DNA of 64,000 nt from Diplolepis rosae (Eukaryota; Arthropoda; Insecta; Hymenoptera; Diplolepididae). This document shows positions 11,463-24,100 of this stretch, piece after piece. Every line of letters begins with the position of its first letter. The first letter of the stretch is position 1. The notes beneath the pieces are model-generated. The model was not told the origin of the DNA. It ran no database searches and worked only from the letters and a program-made list of their open reading frames with translations. The position numbers and the translations under genes are program-made. Location of the stretch: positions 62,001-126,000 of the forward strand of contig JAPYXD010000275.1 in assembly GCA_030998225.1 (NCBI GenBank), written 5' to 3'.

Positions 11463-11758
11463 GATAGAAACTCTGAATAAAATCTTAAAAAATTATAAAA
11501 ATCATATTTAGATTTTAATATTATCAATTTTTAATTTAAAATATTCTATTAGAAAAATTTATTTAAATATATATTGTTCTGAATTTCCTATTGTTTACTT
11601 TACAATTTTTTTATTTTAATGCCTACCTGATACTTTCATCACGTTTGTAATGCATCAACTGCGTTGACGCTATAAAAGTATTTTAAAAAATGAATATAAT
11701 TAGTTTGTTACAGCGTGGACATAATAACATTTCAGGGATAATTGTAATTGTTACCAGT

Positions 11759-12197
11759 ATATTATTAATGATACTGAATGAAATGGCCTTTCTGGTAGTT
11801 TTTTAAAAGATCTTTTTCTAGAAATAAACATTTTTTCAAGAAAATTATTTTTATTTCTAATAAGTCAACGTTTCGATTGAAGCTACAAAAGCTACGAAAA
11901 ATGTACTAAACATGATGTCTCCACTTTAATTCTATCGATTCAAAGATTTTTAAAGGTAACAATCTTATACATATTTCTTCTTCATTTTTGGACTGTATTG
12001 TTTCATTTGCATTATCTGATTCATTTCATTTTATTTTTTAGTCTTGGTAAGGACTGAAGCTTCAGTCGAAACACTGACTTATTGGAAATAAAAATAATTT
12101 TTTTGAATAAAATTTCTTGAAAAAATTTTTATTTCCGAAAATAGATCTTTTAAAAAAATACCAGAAAGGACATTTTATACAATAACATTAATAATAG
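11759..12197. mobile_element. Foldback MITE, CCTTTCTGGTA family
   Basis: About 440 bp with TIRs of about 130 bp: outer TATTATTAATG, inner CCTTTCTGGTA(G/T)TTTTTT and AAAAGATCT on both sides. No coding sequence. Repeated in the second tandem unit. Confidence 0.65.
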
Positions 12198-12417
12198 CAT
12201 TTTGTCGATCTTTGAAACATTCAAATATACAATGTAGAAAAAGATTCGATCATTTTCCAATTTATCCAAATCTTTACATTTCAAGAATCATGATTGGACT
12301 GAAATTTTTGGTATTATAAACTGAGAGTGTACTCTCAGAATACTCTCAAAATGCTCTTGTGTATTAAACTCCTATTGGAATTTTTTAAGTTGCAAAATTC
12401 GTTTACATATAACATTA

Positions 12418-12899
12418 ACAAGAAAGTGAAATGGCGTTGGAAAAAATGAATTTCCAACTGGAAAATGTTAGTCAAAAACACAACCGAAAATCCAACTAGA
12501 TCTTCTGGCTATAAATGCTAGCTAGACATCCAACTGAAATATAACTGTATTACCAGAATTGAAATTCCAACTGGAATCTGACTCGATTTTCCAGCTTGAA
12601 ATTTCAGCTGGAAAGCTAACTGGATTTTCCAGCTGAAAATTTTAACTGAGTTTTTTAGCGGGAGACGCACAAGTTATTTTCCAGTTAGAGACTTCCACTT
12701 GGTTTTTCAACTGGAATTCTCAACTGAGGTTTTTACCTGGGATTTTCAAGTGGAAATGGAAATGTAGTTTCAAGTCGGATAATCCAATTGGATTTCAGTT
12801 CCTTTTTTCGAATAAGATTTTCAGTTGGAAAATCCAGTTGGACTTTCTAGTTGGAAATGCATTTTTTCAACGCTATTTCACTTTCTTGTAAATTATAAT
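12418..12899. mobile_element. Self-repetitive MITE, ACAAGAAAGTGAAATGGCG family
   Basis: TIR ACAAGAAAGTGAAAT(G/A)GCG at both ends. The interior is almost wholly built of short words CAACTGGAAA / TTTCCAGCTG in both orientations. Confidence 0.6.
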
Positions 12900-13538
12900 A
12901 TAGTTTATCTGAATTTCAGTATTGCACGGTGAAAAATTCCCATAATGACACGTTTTTCCTAAAATTGAAACGTAGTTTAGAAAAAATTGTATACTTGAGT
13001 TTCTCAGTGTAGCGCACGTGTTCAAAGCTTTTTTCTAAAATTATCTTAAATATATTCAATCAATTGAAGGCCAAGTACATACTTGTCATATTCTGGTTCT
13101 CTAGAAAAATATTATTCTCTGTTTTCATTTTATGAATTGGTAGGTTAAAAAGATTTTATGTGCCACCGGCGCGCAAACTCGTTTTTTCGCTACAGTTAAC
13201 AGTAGCGCAATGTAGTACATTTCGCCAAAAAGGAATGTCTAGGATAGAAACTCTGAATAAAATCTTAAAAAATTATAAAAATCATATTTAGATTTTAATA
13301 TTATCAATTTTTAATTTAAAATATTCTATTAGAAAAATTTATTTAAATATATATTGTTCTGAATTTCCTATTGTTTACTTTACAATTTTTTTATTTTAAT
13401 GCCTACCTGATACTTTCATCACGTTTGTAATGCATCAACTGCGTTGACGCTATAAAAGTATTTTAAAAAATGAATATAATTAGTTTGTTACAGCGTGGAC
13501 ATAATAACATTTCAGGGATAATTGTAATTGTTACCAGT

Positions 13539-13977
13539 ATATTATTAATGATACTGAATGAAATGGCCTTTCTGGTAGTTTTTTAAAAGATCTTTTTCTA
13601 GAAATAAACATTTTTTCAAGAAAATTATTTTTATTTCTAATAAGTCAACGTTTCGATTGAAGCTACAAAAGCTACGAAAAATGTACTAAACATGATGTCT
13701 CCACTTTAATTCTATCGATTCAAAGATTTTTAAAGGTAACAATCTTATACATATTTCTTCTTCATTTTTGGACTGTATTGTTTCATTTGCATTATCTGAT
13801 TCATTTCATTTTATTTTTTAGTCTTGGTAAGGACTGAAGCTTCAGTCGAAACACTGACTTATTGGAAATAAAAATAATTTTTTTGAATAAAATTTCTTGA
13901 AAAAATTTTTATTTCCGAAAATAGATCTTTTAAAAAAATACCAGAAAGGACATTTTATACAATACCATTAATAATAG
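13539..13977. mobile_element. Foldback MITE, CCTTTCTGGTA family (tandem copy)
   Basis: Same as 11759-12197, carried along by the tandem duplication. Confidence 0.65.
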
Positions 13978-14197
13978 CATTTTGTCGATCTTTGAAACAT
14001 TCAAATATACAATGTAGAAAAAGATTCGATCATTTTCCAATTTATCCAAATCTTTACATTTCAAGAATCATGATTGGACTGAAATTTTTGGTATTATAAA
14101 CTGAGAGTGTACTCTCAGAATACTCTCAAAATGCTCTTGTGTATTAAACTCCTATTGGAATTTTTTAAGTTGCAAAATTCGTTTACATATAACATTA

Positions 14198-14677
14198 ACA
14201 AGAAAGTGAAATGGCGTTGGAAAAAATGAATTTCCAACTGGAAAATGTTAGTCAAAAACACAACCGAAAATCCAACTAGATCTTCTGGCTATAAATGCTA
14301 GCTAGACATCCAACTGAAATATAACTGTATTACCAGAATTGAAATTCCAACTGGAATCTGACTCGATTTTCCAGCTTGAAATTTCAGCTGGAAAGCTAAC
14401 TGGATTTTCCAGCTGAAAATTTTAACTGAGTTTTTTAGCGGGAGACGCACAAGTTATTTTCCAGTTAGAGACTTCCACTTGGTTTTTCAACTGGAATTCT
14501 CAACTGAGGTTTTTACCTGGGATTTTCAAGTGGAAATGGAAATGTAATTCCAAGTCGGTTAATCCATTTGGATTTCAGTTGCGTTTCCGACTAAGATTTT
14601 CAGTCGGAGAATCCAGTTGGACTTTCTAGTTGGAAATGCTTTTATTCAACGCCATTTCACATTCTTGTGAATTATAA
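14198..14677. mobile_element. Self-repetitive MITE (tandem copy)
   Basis: Counterpart of 12418-12899; the right third has more substitutions than the rest of the tandem unit. Confidence 0.6.
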
Positions 14678-15044
14678 TATAGTTTATCTAAAATTCAGTA
14701 TTTCACTGCGAAAAATTCCCACAATGACACGTTTTTCCTGAAATTGAAACGTAGTTTAGCAAAAATTGTAAACTTGAGTTTCTCAGTGTAGCGCACATGT
14801 TCAAAGCTTTTTTCTAAAACTATCTTAAATACATTCAATCAAATGAAGGCCAAGTACACACTTGTCATATTCTGGTTCTCTAGAAAATATTATTCTCTGT
14901 TTTCATTTCATGAATTGGTAGGTTAAAAAGATTTTATGTGCCACCGGCGCGCAAACTCGTTTTTTCGCTACAGTTAACAGTAGCGCAATGTAGTACATTT
15001 CGCCAAAAAGGAATGAAATGTAAAAATTGAACTACAATACTAGT

Positions 15045-17310
15045 TTAGATTCCAGTGTACGCATAAAAACTCGTATACGCACCGAAGTCACATAAAATAG
15101 AATACGTGCCAATGCACACAATTCGGGTAATTCCGAGACTCGCGACAATGCCCTCCCCGTTGTTTCGCTCTCGACGCCCATCAAGTTCTCTCGTCTTCAT
15201 CACAAGTGTGACGAATGACTCGATGAGCGTCCAGAACCGTTCAGACTGGAGCATGAGGGGGACCATCGTGTCAGGAGTAAGTTCGGAACCCACCGCCTGA
15301 CCGAGGACCCCCCTAGCCACACCCCATTTTGCGCAGACGAAGAGTGCGTGCTCCGCGTTATCCACCGGAGAATTGCAGTAGCGACACGTCTCCTCGTCTA
15401 TCTTCTTAAAGCGCCTCAGGTACGCGTTAAAACAGCCATGGCCCGAGAGCGCTTGCGCCAAGTAAAAGCCGACTTCCCCGTGCTTTCTGTTCAGCCAGGT
15501 GGCGAGCTCCGGGATCAGGCGGTAGGTCCATCTCCCTGTCTGCTCACCATGCCATCTCATCTGCCATTTCTCGACGAGTCTGCGCCTTCCATCCTTGCGG
15601 ATGGCCTCCTTCGCGCGAGCGATTTCCTGCAGGTCTGCGCAGGTAAGCTCCTTGCGAAGCTGAAAGGTTTCCTGCCTTTCCTCCGCCAATAAATCTATTG
15701 GCGGAACGCTCGCCAGGACCAGCACAGCGCTCGTCGAGATACTTCTATATGCCGAAACTATTCTCAGCGCGACAAGTCTCTGCGCCGAGAACAGCTTCTT
15801 CTGGATAGCATGGTTTTGCAAGGCATTGGCCCAGACCGGAGCTGCATAAAGCAGCTTCGAATGGACCACGCTGGCCACCAATCTCCTTTTCGCTTCCCTG
15901 GGTCCACCAATGTTTGGCATAAGCCGGGTCAAGATCGCTCCACATTGGATGGCTTTGGCAGCTGCGATCTTTAGGTGTTCGCCAAAGCTAAGCCTACGAT
16001 CCAGCTGCACCCCCAGGTACTTAATGCTTGTTTTCCACTCGACTTCATGCTCTCCGAGAACGATCCTCGGATATTGGAAGGATCTCCTGTCCGTAACGAG
16101 CAAAGCCTCGGTTTTCTCAGGGGCCATTTTAAGGCCTGTGCCATCCAACCAACGCTTTGCTCGCCACAGACTTTCATTGATCCTCAGCTCTAGGATTCCG
16201 ACGTCGTCAGGGGCGCACACGACAAGTGCGTCATCCGCGAAGCCGACGATGCTCGTTCCAGCAGGCAGGTCCATGCATCATGTTCCAAACGAGTGGAACC
16301 ACCCGCGACCCTTGAGGAGCGCCACATGTCATTTCTTCTTTGAGAGACTATTTGTCGCCCTCGTATATCACCCACCTGTCGCTCAGATAGTCATCCATCA
16401 TTCGCAACAGGTAGTCTGGAACATTTTTCCGCATCATCGCCTCGATGCAGATGTCCCATCTCGCGGTATTGAACGCATTGCGTATGTCAATGCTAATCAA
16501 CGCACAGAATCCCTTACGCTTACCAGTTCCTTTTCTTGCATTTGTGGCGATGTTAACCACAGCAGGACCAACCTCTGCTTCTTCCAATCTGCGAAGAACC
16601 TCCCGTCCCGAAGGCAGGAGTTAAAGGCTTCTAGGAGGATCTCCGGGTATGCCCCGATCACCTCTTTGAGGATCTTGTTCGGCACCCCGTCGATACCCGG
16701 CGCTGTATTTGCCTTAAGCCTTCCAGCCGCTCTCATTAGTTCTTCGAGAGTGAAGAGTTCTTCGCGCCGGACCACGCAGGAACTTCGGTCCTGTCTTTGG
16801 AACGGCTCCACGTGTGGAAACAAGCTACGCACAATGTACTGGACTCGATCGGGATTATCCAGGCCCGGGGTCTTTCTTCTAGCCACCAATCTCTTGGTGA
16901 CTATTTTTAAGGCGAGACCCCATGGGTTCTTCTCGACCTCACCGATAAAGTCTTTCCAGCATTGAAGTCGGCTTTTCTTTATGCCTCGCCTCAAAGCTGT
17001 TTTTGCCCCTTTCCATGCCTCGTGCAGCGTAGCATCCCCCTTTGAACGGGTGAATTTTCGCCGCGCTGCGAGGCATTCTCGACGTAGGGCTGCCAACTGG
17101 TAGTTCCACCAGTACATCGAACCCTTGGCTTGCCTGCGCTCACGGCGAGGCATCGAGTAGTCGCAAGCCGCGACCACCTTCTGCCTCACCGAGCGCACAG
17201 CAGCTTCAAACGACCCAGCAGGGCAGACCCAACCAAGCCCATCGATGAGCCTGGTTTCTTCGAGGTGTTCGCGAAGTCTTTCCCTGCTGAGTCGTCTCGT
17301 GTTCCAGGAG
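15045..17310 (-). pseudogene. ORF2 (reverse transcriptase) of the R1-like LINE
   Basis: Reads from a pre-RT segment (CDYSMPRRERRQAKG, near 17150) through the RT motifs: GIDGVPNKILKEV (about 16670), ISIDIRNAFNTARW (about 16470, first Asp), GAPQGS (about 16310) and GFADDALVV (about 16235; FADD in place of YADD). C-terminal zinc-finger block CRYCNSP...H...C at about 15340-15390. Frameshifts lie near 16590, 16360 and 16290. The endonuclease domain is absent. Confidence 0.8.
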
Positions 17311-17971
17311 GGGCTCCTTCCTTCGCCGACACCTCGATGGTTTCGCCCGACCTCGCGGCCGGGGAGCGCCTCGGCAACTTTCCCTTTGTTTTGTGTTCCT
17401 GCGCAGAGGGCACAGGAACCTCTTTCTTCTTCTTCTCTTTTTTTTTCTTCTTCTTCTTCTTCTCCACCAGCTGCCATTCCCCATCCTTTTTCGGGGTCTG
17501 GCCTCTGGTGGCCGCAGCATAAGACGGCGATATGCCGCCCTTCCCTTTCTTGGGAAGCCGATCTTCGGGGGGAGAAGGAGCAACCATCTTCTCCCCCTTT
17601 GTCAGCTTCTTGGGGGTATCTCCCAGAGACGCAGAGCGCAGTCTCCGGAAGATACCCATCTTTTTTGAGGCGTGGTGGGATTCCAGCTTCTTCTGGATTT
17701 CCATCCCGCTTTCTACAAGACACTTGTGGGTGTTGAGCATTCCGCTCAACACCTCTGATGCCTCGTTAACACTGTCCTTTACGTGGCCAGGGTTATTTGT
17801 CAGCATACCCTGCTGGATGACACTGAGAGCCCTGGCCAACTTTCCCATCTTTGTGCTTTGCTCCTTCAGGAGCTGAAGGACGTCTTTCCATCCCTCAGCC
17901 CCTGGAGAAGTGTGTGAGGGCGTATCTGCCGCCTTCACCTCTTCACCTCCATTATTTGCGTTAGAATTCAT
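17186..17971 (-). pseudogene. ORF1 (gag-like) of the R1-like LINE, truncated
   Basis: Starts MNSNANNGGEEVKAADTPS. A predicted coiled-coil/helical part follows, then a basic linker with a long Lys/Glu run (around 17410-17465). The usual C-terminal CCHC zinc knuckles are absent; after about 17350 the text belongs to ORF2 in another frame. So ORF1 ends in a deletion junction and not a natural end. Confidence 0.7.
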
Positions 17972-19370
17972 ATTTATAAACTTCGTGCCTTAAGACGGTT
18001 CGCCCATCATGGGAGCCCTACCGCGGTAGGGCTACTATCCCCGCCTATATGGATCCCTAGTTATGTGCGCCGAAACCGAGAAGCGGCTTATCGGATGGTC
18101 GATCCTATCGGCACATTAGATGAAACTAGTAAAAGGTTACGGGATAGGCCCGCGCCATAATGATGCTAAAGGTTTAACGTCACCCCTATCGACCGAGCGG
18201 TGCCGGGTCCGCCCCGACACCTGACCCGGACTTCAGGCTAGACGGTGTGCGATTTATCCTACGCAGCGTCGGATATAAGGAAATACTGACCAGGTAATCC
18301 TTCATTCCTGCGCCCGGACGTCCATGATTTCAACCCCGACATTGGCTCCAGACAGTAGGATCGTGAGCGGTTTTCCCAGATTAACATGTGGTTTCACGGG
18401 ATCTTTGCCCTTCGCGGTCGAACACCGGAGGGACTTACGGTTACCCATATTACTTCCACAGAGGTGAGGTACTGAGTCTATCGGGAATATCCACCAGGCG
18501 CCGGCCGCAGCCTCATTCACTCAGCGTCCCATTCATTCTGGTGTGTGTGGGTTTCGGTGTCGTGCATGTGATTGTGGTGTGACCGCAAGAGCGCACGCGG
18601 GAAGTTCAGCGTCATCGCCGCACACGCATTTGGGGCGATACCCCGATTAAGGAGCCCCCCGCATTCACTCCGTGTACGTTCATTCGGCATCAAGAGACCT
18701 GTTCAAGGTCCCCTGATGCTTTCGCTCCACACCGCGTCCTCACGCGCCTGAAAGTCGCAGAACAACCGTCGTGGCACGTGCGCCCGGCAGGCCCATCACT
18801 AGGGAAAAGCCCGTCCATAGGGCTCCCTTGGCAGCCATCCTGACGGCAACAGCCCTACTGCTGGCAGAGTCCTTGCGGCTACTACCGTTGGTGGGCTGCA
18901 GGACGCGTCTGCTCCGTGCTTGGACTCATGCGTTCACCTCGGCGAGACCCTGCCCGCCCACAGAACGCTCTCTCGGTTGTTAGGTGTGTTGTGTTTAGTG
19001 TCGCTGTAATGTGTTGTGTCATGTTGCTGTCTGTGTGCCCCCTCCTCCAATGACCCTCATTCTGCGCTTGGGCACGTAATGTACTATTTCATTCTAAAAT
19101 TGCAGTCATATATTATATTATGTTTAAACAGTCTCAAACTACCCTCATAATATATACAAGCGACGATTTATTATTTTTGCGATTACCCGATTCTTAGACT
19201 TAATTTGAAACTTTTTTTACAGTATAATTTAACAAATAACAATGTCAATTATTTACTTACTGCAATACGGATTGATATTATGCAATGGGTATTGTTCGCA
19301 AAAGCCAATACTACAAGATAATATATATTAAATAAGCTTTAAGACATGTAATGATTTCAGTTATGTCATA

Positions 19371-20059
19371 ATTATAAAACAAAATTTTTGATGTTTTGTG
19401 AACGTGCAAAATATTTTAGTCTTTCTCTAAATATTTTCACCTGTTATTAGTTCAAAATTTTTAAACAGTATTCATGGCGATTTTCATCATTTTGCGTTAC
19501 CGTTTAGAGAAATGATCGCAATTCTAAATCAACTTTAATAATCCAGAGATAATTTTATCATTTAGAAGATTTTCTAGAATTCTTTCACATGTTGGTTTCT
19601 ATTCAAATAACATTTTTTAACGAAAGTTTTAAGTATAAAAATAACTTGTTTCACAGGGAAAAATAAAAATGAGATTTTTTGTATTTTATGGACAGAAGTT
19701 TATTGGATTAACATGTTTCATTAAATTTTGAACAATTAAATTAGAATACAACTTATGTTGTACAATCAATTAAATATATTTTTCAAATGGTGCAATGTTG
19801 GATACATATACTTTTGCTCATACTTATTGGAAAATAAGTAAAGTAATGAATTATTAGTAAAAATTAGTAAAATATTTGTCAACATACATATTCGAACTTT
19901 CAGTAATCATTGGTATACATTTTACTAATTCAGATGTGTAGAGTATGTACATATACGCAAAAAAAAGTTCAATAAATTTTACCGAACTTTTCCATACCCT
20001 CAGTTATAAACTACTTTGAAAAGGTTCTGTAAAATTTGTAATACTCGTTTCGACCGTAC
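19371..20059. other. About 690 bp present only in unit 2
   Basis: AT-rich sequence between GTTATGT and TGTATAGACACTATG, which are adjacent in unit 1 (near 240). No ORF, TIR or target duplication seen. It may be an insertion here or a deletion in unit 1. Confidence 0.5.
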
Positions 20060-20215
20060 ATGTATAGACACTATGAAAAATATTATTAAATTTAATATAC
20101 AAGGGCCACAGTGGCACCAATCCTTTTCTAAACAGGTTTAAAGACGTCGCAATGAATCGAAAGTTTTATAATAATAAATTACACTTATTATGTGGTATAA
20201 TTTCCAGTCGGCTAC

Positions 20216-20761
20216 ACTCAGAAAAAAGGTTCGGTTAAATTTACTGAAGCTAATCGGTTAAAAGATTGCAGTTTAAAATGACTAAACTTTTAGTTAATTT
20301 CACCAGGAAAATTGTTTACTCATTATGATTATAAAATTCTGGTTAGATAACTTAAAAGAAAAAATTCAAAGTAAATAAATTTGAAGATTTAGTAAATTTA
20401 TATCTATTCAAAATCACATTTTCAATAATAATATAAGCAAAGTAAATGAATTGAACAATAAATATGTATTTTATTCAACTGGTAAAGTAAATTTAACTAG
20501 AAATATTGTAATGTTAAATAGACTATATTAGTTAAGTTTACCGGAATATAGCGATAAATTTTTTACTAGAAAAATTGCGATGATATCAACTAGAAAATTC
20601 TATTGCATTAATTGGAATAAAATATCAAAACAACCGAAAAGTGTTTACTACAATTTTTAACATTTTTAACCGGAATTATTAGTACGGCTCTCCGTAACAT
20701 TTTTTTCTTGTTGAAATAGCCGGAATTCTGGTTGTTTTATCCAAACCTTTTTCTGAGTGTG
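20216..20761. mobile_element. MITE, CACTCAGAAAAAAGG family (unit 2 copy)
   Basis: Counterpart of 491-1036 with the same termini and length. Confidence 0.65.
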
Positions 20762-20918
20762 AAAATATGAATATATACGTTGGAAAAGCAGCAAAATTTT
20801 ACTAATCTATCAATGATTATACACTAATTGCAATCGGTGGTCCACTAAAAACTCATTAAATATCGAAATATTTTGTTTCTTCTTATCAAATGGTTTAATC
20901 AGATTAAATATATTATTT

Positions 20919-21113
20919 TTATGTGGAACTGTTGGACTTGCGTGAAAAATATGTGGAAAATCGTCCTAACAAAGTAGACATGTCAAGGATATCGCGTCTT
21001 GGGTAAATATTGGTAAGAAAAGCGCGAATCTCAGGGCGATTCGTTACTTTTCTAGGCATTTGAATAATTCCAAAAAATTGATCTTTGTAAAGTGCAAACC
21101 CTCCGATGTATGC
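20919..21113 (-). CDS. Copy B terminal exon 5
   Basis: 195 bp with stop. AYIGGFALYKDQFFGII and NIYPRR are conserved; the tail diverges from copy A after NIYPRR. Confidence 0.7.
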   Translation of the reverse strand, partial: AYIGGFALYKDQFFGIIQMPRKVTNRPEIRAFLTNIYPRRDILDMSTLLGRFSTYFSRKSNSST

Positions 21114-24100
21114 CTAAAATATCGAAAAGTGTGTTTGTTATTGTTTTCCAATTTCTTAATTCATACTCAGAAAAAACAGTTCACTTTGTTCAAAGAAATT
21201 TCTCCCTTGTAAAGGGGTTTCCAATAGGGACATAACAATTCGTATCTTTATATGAACGCACCCTTAAACTTTTTTAATGAACTGTCAATGTCAAAACGTT
21301 AGTTAACGTTAACATTTTCATCATGGTAAAGTTCACGAACCAGCAACGTTTGGAAATTATTAAAAATTACTACCGAAATTCTGAGTCGGTGGTCGCAACT
21401 TTAAGAGCGCTTACTCCAATTTTCGGCCGTAATAATCGTCCGACCCGACAGGCTGTGCGTGCTATAGTTGATAAATTCGAGACCAAATTAACACTATTGG
21501 ACGTTCCGGTGCCAAAAAGACGTCGTATTGCTCGAAGCGAAGAAATAATCGCCGCCGTAAGTGCATCGATTAAAAATGAGCCAAATCAGTCGATTCCACG
21601 TCGTTCTCAAGAATTGGGCATCGCTCAAACGACACTGTGGCGTACTATGCGAAAAGATCTTGGCCTACATGCTTTCAAGATTAAATTGACTCAAGAACTA
21701 AAGCCACTTGATCATTTGACATGCCGAAACTTCTCCAATTGGGCTCTGACAAAGCTTGAAGAAAATGAAAGATTTCATCGAAAAATCATCTTCCGCGATA
21801 AAGCATCCGCAAAAAGTGACTGTTTGGTGCGGTTTTCATGCCGGAGGTGTGATTAGGCCGTATTTTTTGGTGGATGAAAACGACCGTCATGTTACCGTCA
21901 ATGGAAAGCGCTATCGTGCTATGTTGGAAGATTATATGTGGCCATAATTGGATGAACTTGACATCAACGATATGTGGTTTCAACAAGACGGTGCCACTAG
22001 CCACACAGCACGCGTCACAATCGATTTATTGAAAGGCAAATTCGGTGAACGTGTTATTTCGAGAAATGGTCCGGTCGAATGGCCGCCTCGTTCATTCGTT
22101 CTAACGCCATTGGATTTCTTTTTATGGGGCCATATTAAGTCACTGGTCTATGCCAACAAGCCAGCAACTTTAGACGACCTCAAAGACAACATCCAACGCA
22201 AAATTTGAATTTGAACTCAATATCTCAAATATTTCTGTGTTTTATTCATAGATAAAATTGTTATGTCCCTATTGGAAAACCCTTTATAAACAAAATTTTT
22301 ATATTCATATAAATAAATTCTGATTGATTTATAAAAATGTTGATTGATTCGAAAACAAATTTTGTTTATATACACGGTGACCCATTTTAATCTATAATCC
22401 CAAATATCTTCTAAAATACTTTATCTACGAAAAAATTGTTCGGACAAAAGTTGACCAGGACCGAGGGAGACATTTTACTGTGCCATTAATATTGACCTTG
22501 AGGTCAATTTTCAAGGTCAAATGGAGGTAAGGCCCTTTTCTTAAAGGAGAACCCCTATTTTCGACTACGGATTTAAAAAGAGCGGGAAATTTTACGTCAA
22601 AAATGACCTGTGAAAAAATGGTTTTTGTGACCTTGGAAAGGTAAAAAATTAATGTTGAATGTCTGAGAAACGACCAGATGCCCATTTTCTGAATGGTCTT
22701 AGTTTTTCGGGGTAAAGAAACGTTCAAGATGCTTCACAAAAGTCGATGAAATGTTAAGGTGTACATCACCTTGACCATCATGACCTTCAGGTCAATTTTC
22801 AAGGTGACTTGAAAGTCAAGACGATTTTTCTTAGATTGAACTCTGCGCCCGGATAAAATAAAATCAATGAAGTGTTATGGTGTGGTGCGGAATAGTAAAT
22901 GGCTATTTAATTGGACCCTACTTTTTTGACGAAAACGTTGACAGACACTTACTTAGAGTCGTTAAGGGACCATTTACCTGGACTATTGGAGAACGTTGAC
23001 TTAGCAACAAGACAAAGAATGTGGCTTCAGCAAGATGGTGCTCCGCCACATTTTGCACCCACCGTACGTGAGTTTTTGAACTTAAATTTCAATGAGAGAT
23101 GGATTAGACGAGGAGGTCCATTCGAATGGCCCCCCTGCTCACCAGATCTAAGATCACCTGATTTCTTTTTGTGGGGTTATATTAAAAATGTAGTTTTTGT
23201 TCATCGACTAACAACAAGAGAATATCTGATGGAGAGGATTCGGAGAGCTTGCGCAGCTATCTCTCGAGAAACTTTGCTGAAAACTGTGGACGGTTTTGAA
23301 ATACGCCTACGTTTGTGTCTTCAAGCCAATGGAGAGCACTTCGAACAGTTACTCCGTGGATGATTGTAACACTGGTAGCAAAGGTGAGAGGCAAGGGGAA
23401 CTCACGACAAGAAAGCACCCTAAAGGAAACAGAACTTACTGCGTCCACGCCGTTGTTTTTGGGTAACGCTAAAAGCAACGAAAAAGTGTCTTTTATTCAA
23501 CTAGTCACAGAGAATTGACATTGGCAAGATTGTCACTTTTGTAGCTACATAGTCACAGTCTTTACATCTTATCCGAAATGATTGTTACTGTCTGGGTGTG
23601 TTTAGGGGGGGGGGGGGGGTGATAGCAGTCCACAGCCTGAAGTCTACATACAAAATTTATTCGGGCACAGATTTCAATCTAAGCAAAATCGTCTTGACCT
23701 TCAAGTCACCTTGAAAATTAACCTGAACGTCATGATGGTAAAAGTGTTGTACACCTTAACATTTCATCGACTTTTGTGAAGCATCTTGAACATTTGCTTA
23801 CCCCGAAAAACCAAGAGAATTCAGAAAAAGGGCATCTGGTCGTTTCTCAGACATTTAACCTTAATTTTTTACCTTTCGAATGTCACAAAAACCATTTTTT
23901 CACAGGTCATTTTTAACGTGAAATTTCCCGCTCTTTTTAAATCCGCAGTCGAGAATAGGGGTTCTCATTTAAGAAAAGGGCCTTACCTCCATTTGACCTT
24001 GAAAATTGACCTCAAGGTCAATATTAATGGCACAGTAAAATGTCTCCCTCGGTCCTGGTCAACTTTTGTCCGAACAATTTTTTCGTAGATAAAGTATTTT

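Larger units (their letters stand above)
11457..13236. repeat. 1.78-kb direct tandem duplication, first unit
   Basis: Period 1780 bp: the text beginning GTCTAGGATAGAAACTC recurs at 13237. The unit starts on the stop codon of the plus-strand exon and holds two MITEs (11759-12197 and 12418-12899) and an end shared with 51358-51440. Confidence 0.9.
13237..15015. repeat. 1.78-kb direct tandem duplication, second unit
   Basis: Near-identical to 11457-13236; differences cluster at 14540-14720. Ends at AAGGAATG, next to the R1-like LINE. Confidence 0.9.
15045..19080 (-). mobile_element. R1-like LINE, internally deleted (minus strand)
   Basis: Order on the minus strand: 5' UTR (about 19080-17972), ORF1 start (17971), a deletion removing the gag zinc knuckles and the endonuclease, ORF2 from before the RT core, then its C-terminus (15045). 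The 3' UTR and poly-A seen in the plus-strand relative at 38580-41853 are missing. GC content is far above the surroundings. The 5' end is approximate; no target duplication found. Confidence 0.8.

Noticed and set aside
12430..12880. CRISPR-like short repeats (CAACTGGAAA)
   Set aside because: Units vary, occur in both orientations without regular spacers and lie inside a MITE.
15910..16965. 351-aa plus-strand open frame
   Set aside because: It is the antisense of the LINE ORF2; the minus strand has RT motifs and the plus frame has none.
17130..17876. Plus-strand Phe/Ser-rich open frames
   Set aside because: Antisense of the Lys/Glu-rich ORF1 of the LINE.
15045..19080. Site-specific insertion of the R1-like LINE in rDNA
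   Set aside because: R1 elements target 28S rDNA, but no rRNA sequence flanks either R1-like copy here.
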